Shown here piece after piece: positions 1 to 15,595 of a stretch of 64,000 nucleotides of DNA; position 1 is the first letter of the stretch, and every line of letters starts with the position of its first letter. Origin of the DNA: Rotaria sp. Silwood1 (Eukaryota > Rotifera > Eurotatoria > Philodinida > Philodinidae); the NCBI GenBank assembly GCA_905250075.1, contig CAJNOP010000002.1, forward strand, positions 2,795,867 to 2,859,866, in the 5' to 3' direction. Under the pieces are notes generated by a model. The model did no database searches and was not told the origin of the DNA. It saw only the letters and a program-made list of their open reading frames with translations. The translations under genes were made by a program, and so were the position numbers.

Positions 1-1026
1 TAATTTTAATCAACATTTTTCATCTCGAAGATGTTTATTTCTATAACTATATAAAAACTGTATCAAGAACTACTGATGTTTGTGTTCTATTCTAATGCTT
101 TCTATTTTATACAAGGGATTTTTATTTTATACGGACTACAAACAAATAAGAATGAATAGTTTTGCTTCTTAATCAATTTTTTACCTATAGTTTTCTTTTG
201 TATTTTTTAATATTCATTTAATTTATATACATTCTCTTGTTTACTTACCCGATGGAACATAAAGAATTAATATGACTTCTGAGAATAAAGGAACAGAGAA
301 AAACTGGTTCCATATGATAATGACAGCATAACTAGTAAAGAAGATATTCATGAAGTAGTTGTAGTTGCTGAACAAACAAATATGCCATAAAGAGTTAGAC
401 CCGAAAAAAAAGAAATCTTATAGAAGTGTCTTAAACAGAGAATGACTCAAAGTCATCGAATATTAATGATTTTTAAAAGAATGTAAAATAAACCCATCTC
501 AGTCAACGTTAATTGTTGGTCATCAATATTTTTTCGAGCACCCCAATAAAAAACTAATATTGATAATGTTATGAACACTCAGAAGCATAAAAAGTTATGA
601 AATCTTATGATTTAATCAACGATTAGTTGGAATTTCTCCTCTTCATATACTAAAATGGATGCATACTAATTAGACAAGCAAAATTTATGGAAAATTATTA
701 AATCAGATGAAGAACATACTTTAAAAAGAAAGCATCTTGAACGATTCTGTTTATTTGTTAGTTGGTTATTTTTTCTGATGCTATGAAATGAAGACCAAAA
801 TTCGATATGAAAATTGTCAATTAGAACAGTAAAACAAAAATTTAAAACCAGTTTCATATCGTAAACATAGTTTCTGCTTTTTTCTGTTTTTCGGTGATAA
901 AATTTCTGTTATTTTCTGCTATTTTAAAACTGTTTTCTGCTTTTCGGACTTCAAAAGGTGGCAACACTGGGTTAATCTAATGTCAAAATCTTCAACATAT
1001 TCTCTAAAACCCTTTATCCGTTTTAG
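1..1026. other. Decayed intergenic region with coding relics
   Basis: No intact gene is visible. Around 322-390 the plus strand reads like a coding remnant (N-D-S-I-T-S-K-E-D-I-H-E-V-V-V-V-A-E-Q-T), broken by stops on both sides. The stretch 860-950 is a run of repeated TTTTCTG-like words. I cannot assign the relic to a family; it may belong to the same dead gene as the open frame that follows. Confidence 0.4.
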
Positions 1027-1388
1027 GTCTTCGAAGAACAATCATTCCAAAAGCACGAAACTTGATACTAGCTCAAAAACCACCAAAAGGTATTGATGAT
1101 AGTACTGGTGAAGCTAGATTTTGTTTGGAAACATCACTTTTTGGAGATAAAGTTCACTCAATTGGTTTACAGGATGGTGAATATTTATTGAATGCGGCCA
1201 ATTGGAATGTTGTTAATGTTGAACGTTTCCAACATAAATTCAAACAAGCAATGGTGAAAGACAAAAAGCATTCCAATCAAGGTCGTCTCAAGTTACCATC
1301 CCGATGTATTGAAGGATCCGGTCATGATACTCGTATTCGAATTGGTGATTGTGGAACATCACAATACGCAATTCATCTCAATAACTAA
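1027..1388 (+). pseudogene. Unidentified coding-like fragment, probably last exon or relic of a gene
   Basis: An open frame runs from a plausible splice acceptor (TCCGTTTTAG ending at 1026) to a TAA at 1386-1388, about 120 residues. The residue composition looks like real protein: it is balanced, with Gly, Trp, Cys and His, and not the Phe/Ile/Lys/Asn mix of random AT-rich frames. There is no in-frame ATG near the 5' end, so it would need an upstream exon, and none with an open frame is visible. I recognise no domain. It could be the terminal exon of a live gene whose other exons are short, or a relic like the other broken fragments to its left and right. Confidence 0.4.
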
Positions 1389-2331
1389 AACTAATATAAC
1401 TAGTCTTCATTAAATTGATAAAAGTACATAGTCATATTGAATTTTCAACTTTTTTACTTTTTTTTCCTTTTTTTATTGAATTCTGGAACTCAGCAAATTA
1501 GAAGAATTGCATTTTCAATGATATTCTTAAAGTGAATAATCAAAGTCATCAATTGAATTCAGTACAGCGGATATATCGATAAGAGTTATCTCATTACTTC
1601 TATTATTCATCAAATTCATGGAACAACATTCGATTGAAATGTGCATTTCATCATTGAATTTTTCTCGTCTTCAACTATTTCAATTTGAAAGTCATATTTT
1701 TCTAATTTTCACTATCAGAAAAATGCTTCAGATCTTCCGAACTCTGATTAGCCTGTTTTAATGTAATTCATATTTAGAGTGAGACAAATATCTAAGTCAT
1801 AACAGGGAGGATGAACCGAATTCAGTGATCGACAGTGTGGGAATGATATCTTATACGTGAATTATTTGTATCAAGGGAAAACAATATCACATAAGCACAT
1901 GGAGATAGGAATTGAAACTGGTTGAGTGGGTCTTTGATTGAGAGTTCAAACGACTTTTTTATGAATATTCTGCAATACGAAAATGAGTTTTTATTCCATT
2001 TGTTCAATAGTTAGGCTTTTAGAAATGACAAGATGTTCACTTTTACAAAAGAAAAATCAATTAAAACAAAAAGATAGACAAAAATTTGTTCAAAAATATA
2101 AAAATTTTATTCAACAAGCAAAATTATTTTATTTTCAATTTATTTATCTAATCAGATATATTTAGTTAATTGTTAATTTAAAAATCATTGAAATTAAACT
2201 TGAACTTGGTAAACATTCATCAACGAGACCAGTTGTCGCTGTTTGTTTATCAAATGCCAAAATTAGTCAACAGTTATTCTCGTATCTTCACCTGTTCAAG
2301 TTGAATTAGCATTATTTAATGATGATTTGCC
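1389..2331. other. AT-rich region with short degenerate coding-like stretches
   Basis: Nothing intact. A Lys/Gln-rich open stretch at about 1983-2165 (plus) and further coding-like pieces at about 2190-2335, the last reading P-V-Q-V-E-L-A-L-F-N-D-D-L-P-E-G, suggest a dead gene interrupted by frameshifts. The last piece runs directly into the TG-rich tract. Confidence 0.35.
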
Positions 2332-2512
2332 TGAGGGTGTGAATGTGAGTGTGGATGGGTGTGCGTGTATTGGTGTGAGTGTGGGGCGTAGGTGTGGGTG
2401 TCGTTGTAATTAAGGAAATCCCAGTCACACGCGCACTTGCATGCAAACCAACACCCACACCCCCACACTGGCACCTACAGCCATAGCCACACCCCACATC
2501 CCATACCCTAAG
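2332..2512. repeat. TG-rich tract followed by CA-rich tract, degenerate telomere-like, head-to-head
   Basis: From 2332 to about 2402 the plus strand is almost purely G/T with several TGTGGG and GGTGTG words. After a short unique spacer (about 2403-2430) it turns into a C/A-rich tract to about 2512 with CCCACA and CACACCC words. The two halves are roughly reverse complements. G-rich then C-rich is the order expected of a telomere-to-telomere junction if the G-rich strand is the 3'-ending telomere strand. TGTGGG is, as I recall, the telomere repeat reported for the bdelloid Adineta vaga. The repeats here are imperfect, so an ordinary GT/CA minisatellite inverted repeat remains possible. Confidence 0.6.
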
Positions 2513-2745
2513 ATAATTTGTTGAATAATTGCATTTTTAACCTCGAATAACTCGATTATTTAAATGACGTCTATAGAAATAGTATTGAAATCTATGATGA
2601 CGGTCTTTTCTTTTTTTTATTTATTTTTATATGACAATCATATTTTGATTCAAGTTATATAGTATATGAGCAAAATTGAGTTTGTCGAACATTAATACCA
2701 AGTTCACTTTGTTCTTGAAGTAAGTATTCACGAAATCCTATTACA

Positions 2746-3042
2746 TACAGTAAGATTGGTGACCTTCATCAACTAATGGAAGATTATGAAAAGGCACTTT
2801 TGCTTCATCGAATAGTGTTAAATATTGAAGAAAATGTTCAATGTAATCCTCTGCAATGTGCTACGACTTATATGAATTTAGGGGAGACATTGTAAAGTGA
2901 AAGATTAATCAAGGAAACTGACATACTTTCAAAAAGGATTAGAAATACACGAAAAGAAATTACCAAAAAGTCATCCTGACTTAACTGTAACTTATCAGGA
3001 TCTGTCTAAATTATATTTATCTGCTGGACAATATAATATGGG
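2746..3042 (+). pseudogene. Broken TPR-repeat (kinesin-light-chain-like) gene fragment
   Basis: Two successive 42-residue-type tetratricopeptide repeats can be read. The first (from 2746) has the order I-G-D-L-H...M-E-D-Y-E-K-A-L-L-L-H-R. It continues to C-A-T-T-Y-M-N-L-G-E-T-L and stops at TAA (2893-2895). The second resumes one frame over from 2927 with F-Q-K-G-L-E-I-H-E-K-K-L-P-K-S-H-P-D-L and ends at Y-L-S-A-G-Q-Y. The in-frame stop plus frameshift make it a relic. Such repeats occur in very large numbers in bdelloid genomes, often behind ADP-ribosyltransferase-like domains; that is family knowledge, and no such domain is visible here. Confidence 0.7.
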
Positions 3043-4917
3043 GTGCGAATGAAATGAAGAGGAGTTTCACACCTTATTTTGGTATTTTGAACAGAGCTTC
3101 TTTCTTTTTCGTATCTTTCGAAGCGTACTAGTGTTCATATGACTTGTTCATACTTGTTCTTTATCCATTTTCTATTTAATTCTTATTACATTTCTCAAGA
3201 GCCTCTTTTGCGGTTTGATAAACTCCAAAATATTCGTAGTGACTATTTTCAAAATTTAGAACTTGATCACTCCGTCCTTTTTTGTACATAATTCATTGAA
3301 TTCCTACATCAATCAATCCAGAAAATAAAACGGAAACAATCAATCAACTGGCTGAATGTTCCTAACTTACAAGAATAGATCTTGAGAAAAAAAAGTTTTT
3401 TCTTTCTATTGATATTTAACTAAATCAATTTTGGTTAAGTATCATGATGACCAGTTTATCTTCAATATCTTTTTCAATCTTCATGAAACTCTTTCAATAC
3501 TATTCTTGAGTTGTTCTAGCAAGTAAACGCTGAAAGCAAAATAGAAACAGAAGTTTTATTTATCTATTGCACTCAAAAGTGAATAGCCTTGATCAAGATA
3601 CTTATATTACTACTTCAACTGAAGAATGATGATATATAATAGAATTATAGGATCCTATCTGGTTTTCGTTAGATGGCATAGCATAATCTTTAGTATATGA
3701 AAAAGAATTTGGATAAATTTATCGATCTGTTTAGTGTTTTCTTGGAAATGCAATAACAGTATGTCATTGTCGATTCTTTCAAAAGTATCGAACTATCCAT
3801 TTAGCAAGGTATAGTATCTACTTAGCTTTATTGTTACTATATTATATTATTCAAGCTTTGAAGAAGGCTAATTTTAGTTTAACAATGGCATCTGCAGAAA
3901 ATCTTTTTTTTGTAGGAAACTATTACACCTGAAATCAAAAAAGACTGAAACAATTATAAGAGTTTCTTAAAAAAAAGATTGGCTTTTTTGATACGTGAAT
4001 AAGACAATACAAGAACATTTATCTGTTGCATTATCTGAATCTTCATTGTCGAAACAATCGCACTAGAAAAGGATAACTTTCGATATCTATTTCGAAACTT
4101 ATTAAAGATTCGAAAATCTTTGTGTCATTTCGAGACATAGATCGAATGAATTTTTAGCAGGTCGCTATTTTCTAGAACATCACGATACAAAGCATGCAGA
4201 CCGAATGCGTATGCAATCGACTACATAAATGCTCTGCATCGCACCGCATTAATAGCTATATACACTTTTTTCACAAGTTTTTTCTTGCAACAAACAACTC
4301 TACCACAAACTTTTATGCGATATTGACAAATAGATGACTCTTGAAATAACAATCCTCAAATTATTTCCCTTATTTATTTGTCTTTCATAGTTTCTGTTAA
4401 GACTATGTTTGAAAAAGAAAACAAGTGGAAAAGATTGTAGATACCAAGACTTTAAAAAGTTTCAAAGGAATCGAAAAACTTCAGAAGTTTGAAAAAGCTT
4501 CTAATTCACCTAAAGTGACTCTGACATCTCTATTGCTATCTGGTATTCATGGGTAACGATAATATTAAGTTAAATATCTCTCTTTTCAAAACTATGCTCA
4601 TCAATATTTTGTTCACTAGGATTTTTTAAGGCAATATGGAACGTTTGAAAATATGCCACTCACACTGTCGACATTTATAATGAAAAAACATTACATAAAG
4701 GATGTGTAATAAGTTTTGATGCCTTTTAAGTAATATTCGCTTCTTCCATGATTTTTCTATTAGAATAACCTGATATTCGCAGCATATCTACTAGACATTT
4801 AGATCTACTCTACACTAGAATTTCAGCTTGCTATCTATTCTAATCATAGAGATACAAGTTATTTAAAGTTCATAGGATTTTTTCGAAATAATGGGAGGGT
4901 AGCTAAAATTAAAGGAT
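3043..4917. other. Gene-free AT-rich region
   Basis: I see no open frame with coding character, no RNA gene and no clear repeat in this stretch on either strand. Confidence 0.5.
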
Positions 4918-5213
4918 TACGTTTTGGATTTTATTTTCTGCTCATCTAATGCGTTATATTAGAAAAACAGACGACAGTACAAAATGTAGCATAAAAAGCT
5001 CTACAATCTTGATAATGAAGCTTATTTTAACTGTATGCGTTTTGTTTTCAAAATATGGAAAATTGGTCGTCTCTTTTTTTTTGAAAAAACAGAGATACAC
5101 AATTAAAATAAGCTTCATTATGGAAGTTGTAGAGCTTTTCATGATGCATCTTGTGCTATACTCTGTTTTTCAATATAACGCATTAGATGATGAGAAAATA
5201 AAATCCAAAGTAG
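4918..5213. mobile_element. Fold-back / MITE-like element with long imperfect inverted arms
   Basis: The outer ends pair: GGATTTTATTTTCT at the left (from about 4926) is matched by AGAAAATAAAATCC at the right (to about 5206). Next, ATCTAATGCGTTATATT (left) pairs with AATATAACGCATTAGAT (right). Matches continue inward through AAAAGCTCTACAA and AATGAAGCTTATTTTAA. Arms are about 140 bp with scattered mismatches and meet near 5065 with almost no loop. The two overlapping open frames on opposite strands here are simply the two arms read as protein. There is no transposase, and a target-site duplication is not obvious. Confidence 0.75.
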
Positions 5214-8200
5214 AATATCACTTGAAGAGAATCAGAACTTGTTACATACTCTTTATAATGTTACTAAAAAATTTCATTCGAACTTAAACATTAAATCTCA
5301 CAAAAACAAATAATGAGATCTGTTAGAATAATATTAAATAACAAAGATGAACTTGTTTAATTAATTCAGTCATATAAAATATATATATTTATAAATTTAA
5401 TATAATGATGTAATCTTTCAAATCAAGATAAAGAATTATCTTATGAAAAAAGTACAATAGCTCATTTTTTATGCCAACATCATCTCATCACCAGATTATT
5501 CATGACATATGTTCTAGAGACTGGCAGTATACTAATTGTACATATATATGAAGAGTTTAATCAACAAGAGAAATTTACATCAGAATGAATTTCTATTTGG
5601 ATTTATATCTAATTGGTTATTAATCAGATGGGTGACAATTCTCTATATTTAAAATAAAACCTTTCATAAATTAAACTGAAAACAACATAATTAGTGTAAT
5701 GATAGCATGAAAAGTTTAAAATTATCTGTCATTTGTAAAATCCTACATCACAAGAAGAATTATTTATCTTAATTAAAATATCAAGACATATGTCTTCTGT
5801 CTTGTTCGCCTTGGCATGCAATTTACTACGATGTAACGAAAATTTTTATACGAGTTACCATATTAATAAATGTCACACTTCGATACGGAATAAATCTCAT
5901 GAAATAGTAAGAACATATTGAATTCAAGACAATGAGGATACTAGTATTTTCAAATTTTATTGAATAACGTCTTTGCAATAGACGTTCGTAATTAATAAAA
6001 AGCAACTGATTAAGAACGATTTGTTTTAATTTTTTCATGAATAATCAATAGTTTAGTTCATAGATAACTCAATAAAGTAATAAAAAATGAACAAGTCATT
6101 TAAGTACTCAGTAATATTGACACTTGATTATTCCAAAGTGATAAATAATCGAAAAGATAAATTAAGAGAAAAAAAATACTTTCACAATTTTCATTCTCTT
6201 AAACTAGAATTATATTTCACGCTAAATAATGACATGAAGTTTTTCTACTTGTATTATAGGTATAAGAATCAGATTATTTTCTTCATTTTTTTCTTCTATT
6301 TATATTCTATCGAGAGTCCAATTAATCTTTTTGTCATGTCTTATCAAATCACCAAATATCGTCAACAAAAAGTGAATTTCACCACTGAAACAAATGAAAT
6401 TGTATTAGTTTTTTACAGCACAAATTGAATTTTGACATTCAAGAAGAACAACTAAAAAAAATGAAATGAAATATATTTTGAATTGAATCAACAGCTATTC
6501 ACGTGCTTGTTATATTAGTTGACCAAAATAAACAATTAGATAAGGAGCTATTGATAAAGAACGACCTGCTAAAAATCACATTTTTTGACTCGTTCGTACC
6601 ACACTGTTCGATAATGTTTGGTTTTGACTGACTCTCCTTCGGATATAAGTAGATGCGATTCCAAGTACTACTATAACGTGACAAGTGATAAAGTACTAAT
6701 AAATTGATTTGAAGGTAAATGAAAATTCACCAGTGTATGTTATTAAAGAATGAACAAGAACAGAAGATGATAACTAAAGAAAAGCGAGAGAGACAACGGA
6801 AAAAATGTGACTAAGTGAAGGAATGATCGATAAAGGTAACAGTCACGAAAAAGTTTAATAGTGAAGTAAACATGTGTATAATCAAGGAAGAGCTAATAAG
6901 AAAAATATTAGACGACAAAGATAAATGTCGGATACACAATGAGCTATAATAATGAAAGAATTATTGTAAGTAATGGAAAAAAACAATTAGTAATAATCAA
7001 ACTGAAATGTGTGCGACAAAGAGTATAAAAAACAAGACAGTCATCAACATGAACAAATTTACAAATCCGATGAAGAAAGAGAGTGCATATAAATGAAAAC
7101 TCGTACCGTCACATTCTTTTCTTGGGATGCCCGATTTTCAAAACTTGTTAGAGAATGTATTCGTTCTAATATATTACTTTTTTTGTATTAAATGTCTGAT
7201 ATAGATGATTTATTGGTAGATGATGTCTTATCAAGCTATGAGAAGTTGTTCTTTTTGAACTACTACTGAAAATCAATTTAATGTTGAAAATTTCGCAGAC
7301 AATATTTAAAAAGTGAGAAAAGAATCGTAATATGTTTTCGAATGTTCAGATTTACCTAACCCTACTCTACCATCTCTCCTATTTCTAGACATCCGTTCAT
7401 GGATAACCTCTAATATTAATTTAAATTTGTTATCCATTGATTCAATAGTTATTCATAGAAAAAAAAATTTAAGTAGTATTAAATGATTAAGACAACATTT
7501 ATTGGATGACTTTTGTAGTCCATTTAGTAGTTTTTTAGAATAAATATACTTTCAAAATCAGAGACGCCATCCACCAGCTCCTTTGAAATTTATTTTTGTT
7601 ATACCTCAAAATATTTTTTATTTCTATGAAATATACAGAGATAAAGAGTGCACAGTTATTACTATTTGGAAGTTTGCAGTATCTGTATTGTTTGATTAAT
7701 AATTCGAGAGAACAATAACTTATACACATGATCTTAATAGTTTTATTTTTGAGTGTGTGAATATATTTGATCATCAAAAAAGACTCTTTTGATAACTAAT
7801 TTTTTCAAGCATTTACTGTGTACTATTTTTCTAAATAAACGATATGTATGAGAGGTATTCTTATCAATGCTTACACTACATACACACACATCTTCACTCA
7901 CAGTTGCACAAGTATCCACACTCACATTCCATAGTTATGACAGCATCAAGTAAATTGACTACAGGTAACATAATCTAATCAGATATTAAAGTTGACAGAG
8001 AAAAAATGAGAAAAGGTATGCACTTTTTCTATAAATATATGCATCCCAATGATTGTCTATTTGATCCTAATTAATTAACTCATTCATACACAAACTGCTT
8101 CGATCATACATTATAGTCTGTTTGATTTTAAGAAATATTGCTTATTATGGATAAAATTTTGTATGTATTTTGTTGAAGCATTCCATAACAAAAAAAAATG

Positions 8201-9996
8201 AAACGTCAGCATTCGACAAATTTTGATGATCAAAAGTGCTTTTTCTTTTCTATAATTGTCATACAGATAATGAACATTTCTAGACTAACATTGAAATAAT
8301 CAATGTTCACAAGCGAGCAAAGCTTCTCAACATTAAAACTGGTAATGTCATATCTGCGAAGTATTATGAGTGAGTATCTGTGGATTATGCTAGCAACAGC
8401 TATGTACATTCTATGATTAACATTAGTATCGAATAAATTATGGAGAAGTTCCCTAAACAAAAGAATAAAAAGCTACAATTTCCTGTATGATTTATTTCTT
8501 GGCAGGTTTTTGTTTTCATACATATTCAACAGCATTCAATAAATGATATAAATTTGAGCAGTAGATAATAAAAAGAGTTAAAGAAATCATCACTCATAAC
8601 CTTAATAAGCTGTTTCCATCCGCCACCTCCTTCGAAATTTCCTGGATCCCCCAGTGTTCAAAACAAAATTTGTAATTCAAATTTTTCATTATTAAAATCG
8701 ATATGCTAATGACTGAGGCCAAATTTTTGCATTAATGTAGTCTGAAAATACAATATTGTGTAGATTCGATCCTTTGCTTGTTAGAAAAAGCAAATGTCTA
8801 GTACACAAATACATGAAAGAGTTTAGCCGAAACTATTTTCTGAAGGCTATAAAAATCCGAGAATAAAAAGTATTAAAGTCTTTATTCAGCATCATACATA
8901 TATAACTATTCATTAGAACGACGACTTTTATGTGATAAAAAAATAGTTGATCTAAAACACAACAGACAGAACAATAAATACTTCAGTTAAACAATCAATT
9001 TGACGTGTGTAACGGAAAAAAACAAAATTTTGTCTGAATATCTAATAAAGAAGCCATGTCCTATTTCATATACTATTGTTTAGTATAAAACTTGATAAGC
9101 TTCTTTTGTTGATATTAAATAGAAAGATCATCTAATAATTTTTCTTTTGGAGTAGAATTTTGTTTTCTTTCTCTATGATCCACAATTACGAAAAATTGAT
9201 GATATCAGAAAGATATTATAATAATGTTCATATCGACCGTTTGTCGAATGTTTTTTTTTTGTAGTGTAATAGCCCCATATCTTTACATTATAAAACTTGG
9301 AAAAAACGACTACAAAGAGAAATTTTCATATTGTGTGAAGGTTTTTTCCTAAATTCAAAAAATTTATGAAGCGGTCTCTTAATATCTTTGGTTTTAAGAT
9401 TTCAATGAACTTGAGAAAATATTTTCAATCTAATCCTTGGATATAGTTTTGTACTAGACATTTTGCCTTTTCTAACAAAAGGATTAAGACTTGATGATAT
9501 TGCCTTGCAATGCTATATCAAAAACAAAACCAAAGTAGAAATGTTATTCCATTCGTTAGTTGATTTGTCTTCATAATAAAATAATTTATTTTCTTTTCTT
9601 GAAGAATTATTAATACTTCGACATGTTTGAACATAGAATTCATATTATTAATCGAACTTATTTTAAAGTTAAAATTGATTAATATACTTAATGAGCTACA
9701 AACTGTCATGCATTGCTTAAAATATTTAGCTATAAATATTAATGATCAAATCGTTCAATGAAACCATAGTCTCAATGATATTCATCAACATATCAAAGAG
9801 GTCAATTAGAATAAAAAGAAAACAGAAGAAAAGAAAAAAATATTAGTATTAAAAGATTATCTAATGCATTTTTTTTTCTCTTAAACGGATCTTTTCTTGT
9901 TTGTGAACGTGCGTTAAAAAGAAAAAGAAATTAAAAAAAAAGAAAACGAAAACAAAATCACATAATTGAATGAGTTTTGCTGTTTTAATAGACTAA
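5214..9996. other. Long gene-free AT-rich region
   Basis: About 4.8 kb without a recognisable gene. Only short low-complexity frames rich in Phe, Ile, Lys and Asn occur. Two diverged copies of a 30-bp unit (about 7565-7590 and 8617-8645) are described under findings. No RNA gene was seen. Confidence 0.45.
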
Positions 9997-13144
<3,148 letters not shown>

Positions 13145-13598
13145 GGTTATAAAATCTACAACAAGGATAACGATTGCAATAATAAATGAGTGAGTGAGCA
13201 TTAAGGTAACGAAAGGCGAATGCAAAGACCTTCAACGAATACAAAACATGTATTGACATAATTTTTAAAAAAAATGAGAAAAAGAATAATACAAGACAAT
13301 TATTATATATAAACAGAATTATGAAAAAGTTGGAATTTTATTTTGGAAACTTTTTTCGTATGTGACTTAGATGACGCTTGGGGTTTTTTTTCCTGAGAAG
13401 ATAGATTTAGAGGTTACCATAAGAATGAATTTGATTTGTATATTTTCGACCATTCACTGAAGAGAAATATATTTATTTTTTTTTTGCTTCATTCGTTCGC
13501 TTTTTGACAAAGACTCAGTCTTTCACAATATTTTGCTTTTTTAATCTCTCGTTTTCTTTTGGTTTGTACTTGCAAGAAAAAAAAACAGAGATAAAAAG
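13145..13598. promoter_or_regulatory. Shared bidirectional promoter region between NMT and Sm D1
   Basis: 454 bp separate the start codons of two divergent housekeeping genes, so the promoters of both must lie here or in 5' untranslated sequence. I see T-rich and A-rich runs but no clear TATA box or named factor site. Confidence 0.45.
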
Positions 13599-14192
13599 AT
13601 GAAACTTGTCCGATTTCTTATGAAATTAACCCATGAAAGTGTTACAATAGCTCTTAAAAATGGTTCCGATGTTTTTGGTACCGTTATCGGTGTTGATATG
13701 TCAATGAATACACATTTAAAATCAGCTAAATTAAAACCAAAAAATGGTGAATCAATTGCATTTGATTTTATTACTATTCGAGGTTTGATCTTATTCAATG
13801 AATATAATTATAGAAAAATAAGAATTAAATATATGTGTTTTTCTTTTCTTTTTACTTAGGTAACAATATTCGATATTTTATTTTGCCAGATAGTCTCCCA
13901 TTAGATACATTACTTGTTGATGATACACCCAAAACTAAAGCTAAACGTGAACGAACTGGTTTGTATTAAATTTTTTAAATATTTGTATAAGAGCTAATTT
14001 ATTATTTGTTTTAGGTCCAACTGGTATGGGAGCTAGAGGTATGTGGAAAACGTCTTTTTTTGTTTGTTTTTTTTTGAAATGTTTATTTTCTATCATATAG
14101 GTCGTGGAAGAGGTCGTGGTCGTGGACGAGGTCGTGGAGGTCCCGGCGGAGGTAATCGTGAAGGTGGTGGCTTTGGTGGTCGCAACCGTTGA
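13599..14192 (+). CDS. SNRPD1: Small nuclear ribonucleoprotein Sm D1
   Basis: Core subunit of the heptameric Sm ring that binds U1, U2, U4 and U5 snRNAs in the spliceosome. Four exons, 13599-13782, 13860-13958, 14015-14038 and 14101-14192, all split in phase 1, give 132 residues (human about 119). The start [10 protein letters not shown] is the family N-terminus. The Sm1 motif contains the [14 protein letters not shown] segment. The Sm2 motif, [13 protein letters not shown], spans the first intron. The C-terminus is the expected Arg-Gly repeat tail, target of symmetric arginine dimethylation before SMN-assisted assembly. It is extended here by a Gly/Asn/Phe-rich end. The opposite-strand frame over exon 4 is a shadow of the RG codons. 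Confidence 0.97.
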
Positions 14193-15595
14193 TGTTAATA
14201 TATCAAAAGAGCATGATTGACTTAATAGCAATGTCCTTTTTACTTTTGTTTTCTAGACAAAAATTTCCTTGTTTGTTTTTCTGTTGTATTTCGCTGTTGT
14301 TAAAGAAACAAATTGTTGGTTTAAAAAAATGATCTATTCTCGACAAAAAAAAAACAATTTTGATTTATTAAAAACTCAATATGTATGAATAGTAAACTGT
14401 CTTGATCATAGTGTTTAGTTTAGGAAAACAAAAAAGAAATCTTGTTTTTTAATCAAATTTATCCAAAAGTAATGTATGGTCACAGACGAATGAAAAATAG
14501 CAGAGACTTTAGTCTAGAAGTTTTTTGAAATCTTTTGAAGTCCTCAAAGTCTACTGTATCTCGTCAATAAGAGACTATAGTGACTGTAGTATTTTGTGAT
14601 AATTTAAGGATGGAAAATACTAGTGAGCGTGACAAGCTTGCTTAAAGAAATGCTTGTGTGACGATATGATGGTTGAGTCTTGATGTGTATGTTGGGATAT
14701 ATCATTAACTCATGACACAAGATCAAAGAAGAGACAAGTATAAGTCACGAGAAGGAGACAAAAGAACATATTGAAAAGATAACAGAACAATCATTATATA
14801 AGAGAGAAAGTGAAAACGACGAACCGAATGATACACATCAGTGAGTAATGAGAAAACAAGATTTTCCGTCGTTGTAATCCAATGTTATCATCGTGAAAAA
14901 ACGACAAAAGATTAGAAAATAACAGTCTATGTCAAATTTAATTAGTCACACCATATATTTACTTCAACAAATGTCTCTAGGTTCTTAAAGTTGAGGGCGA
15001 TCGATGACTCAGAAGACTGATTGGAAGTTTTTTGCTAAATTTGACGCGATTTAAGATTTCGCTGAAGAAAAACGAAAACTTTCTTTGCATCTAAGATATG
15101 TAAGTGAATTTTCATTTTACTAAATTTAATCAATAGAAAAACATTATTGAATGAATGTTTAAAATTAATTGGATATTTTGCTTTTGAAAACGAGGCCAAT
15201 ATGATTTTGTCATGATTCTTTGAAACTAAGATAAACAAATACTTTTACGATTTAGCCTATTGATTTTAATATGAATGGATATCTTGATTTAACTCATTTG
15301 ATCTCTCAAAACTACAAGTCACTAGCTTTACTTGTTTTCGTGTTATTGCAAAAATGACCATAGAAAGCAGATTATTGATCATATTGGAATTCTATTTTGT
15401 TAGTCTTTATAAGATTTTTGATGAAAAAACCAATTGAAAAAAAAAAAAACTTAATGGCATCGACATGAAGATTCATTTTCTTCTATAATTCTACTTAAAA
15501 TTCTTTTCTAAATATTTTATTCCTTATCTTAAAGATCATGAAAATTAAAATTCAATATTATTTTCAACTCTTTCCAAATCACATTTTCTATACAA
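14193..15595. other. Intergenic region between Sm D1 and the EF-hand gene
   Basis: The two genes are convergent, so this holds both 3' untranslated regions. The rest is AT-rich, with a somewhat G/A-rich plus-strand stretch at about 14640-14830 that has no long open frame. No RNA gene or repeat recognised. Confidence 0.4.

Noticed and set aside
4949-5287. Open frames on both strands over 4949-5287
   Set aside because: They are the two arms of the fold-back element read as protein and mirror each other; no coding character.
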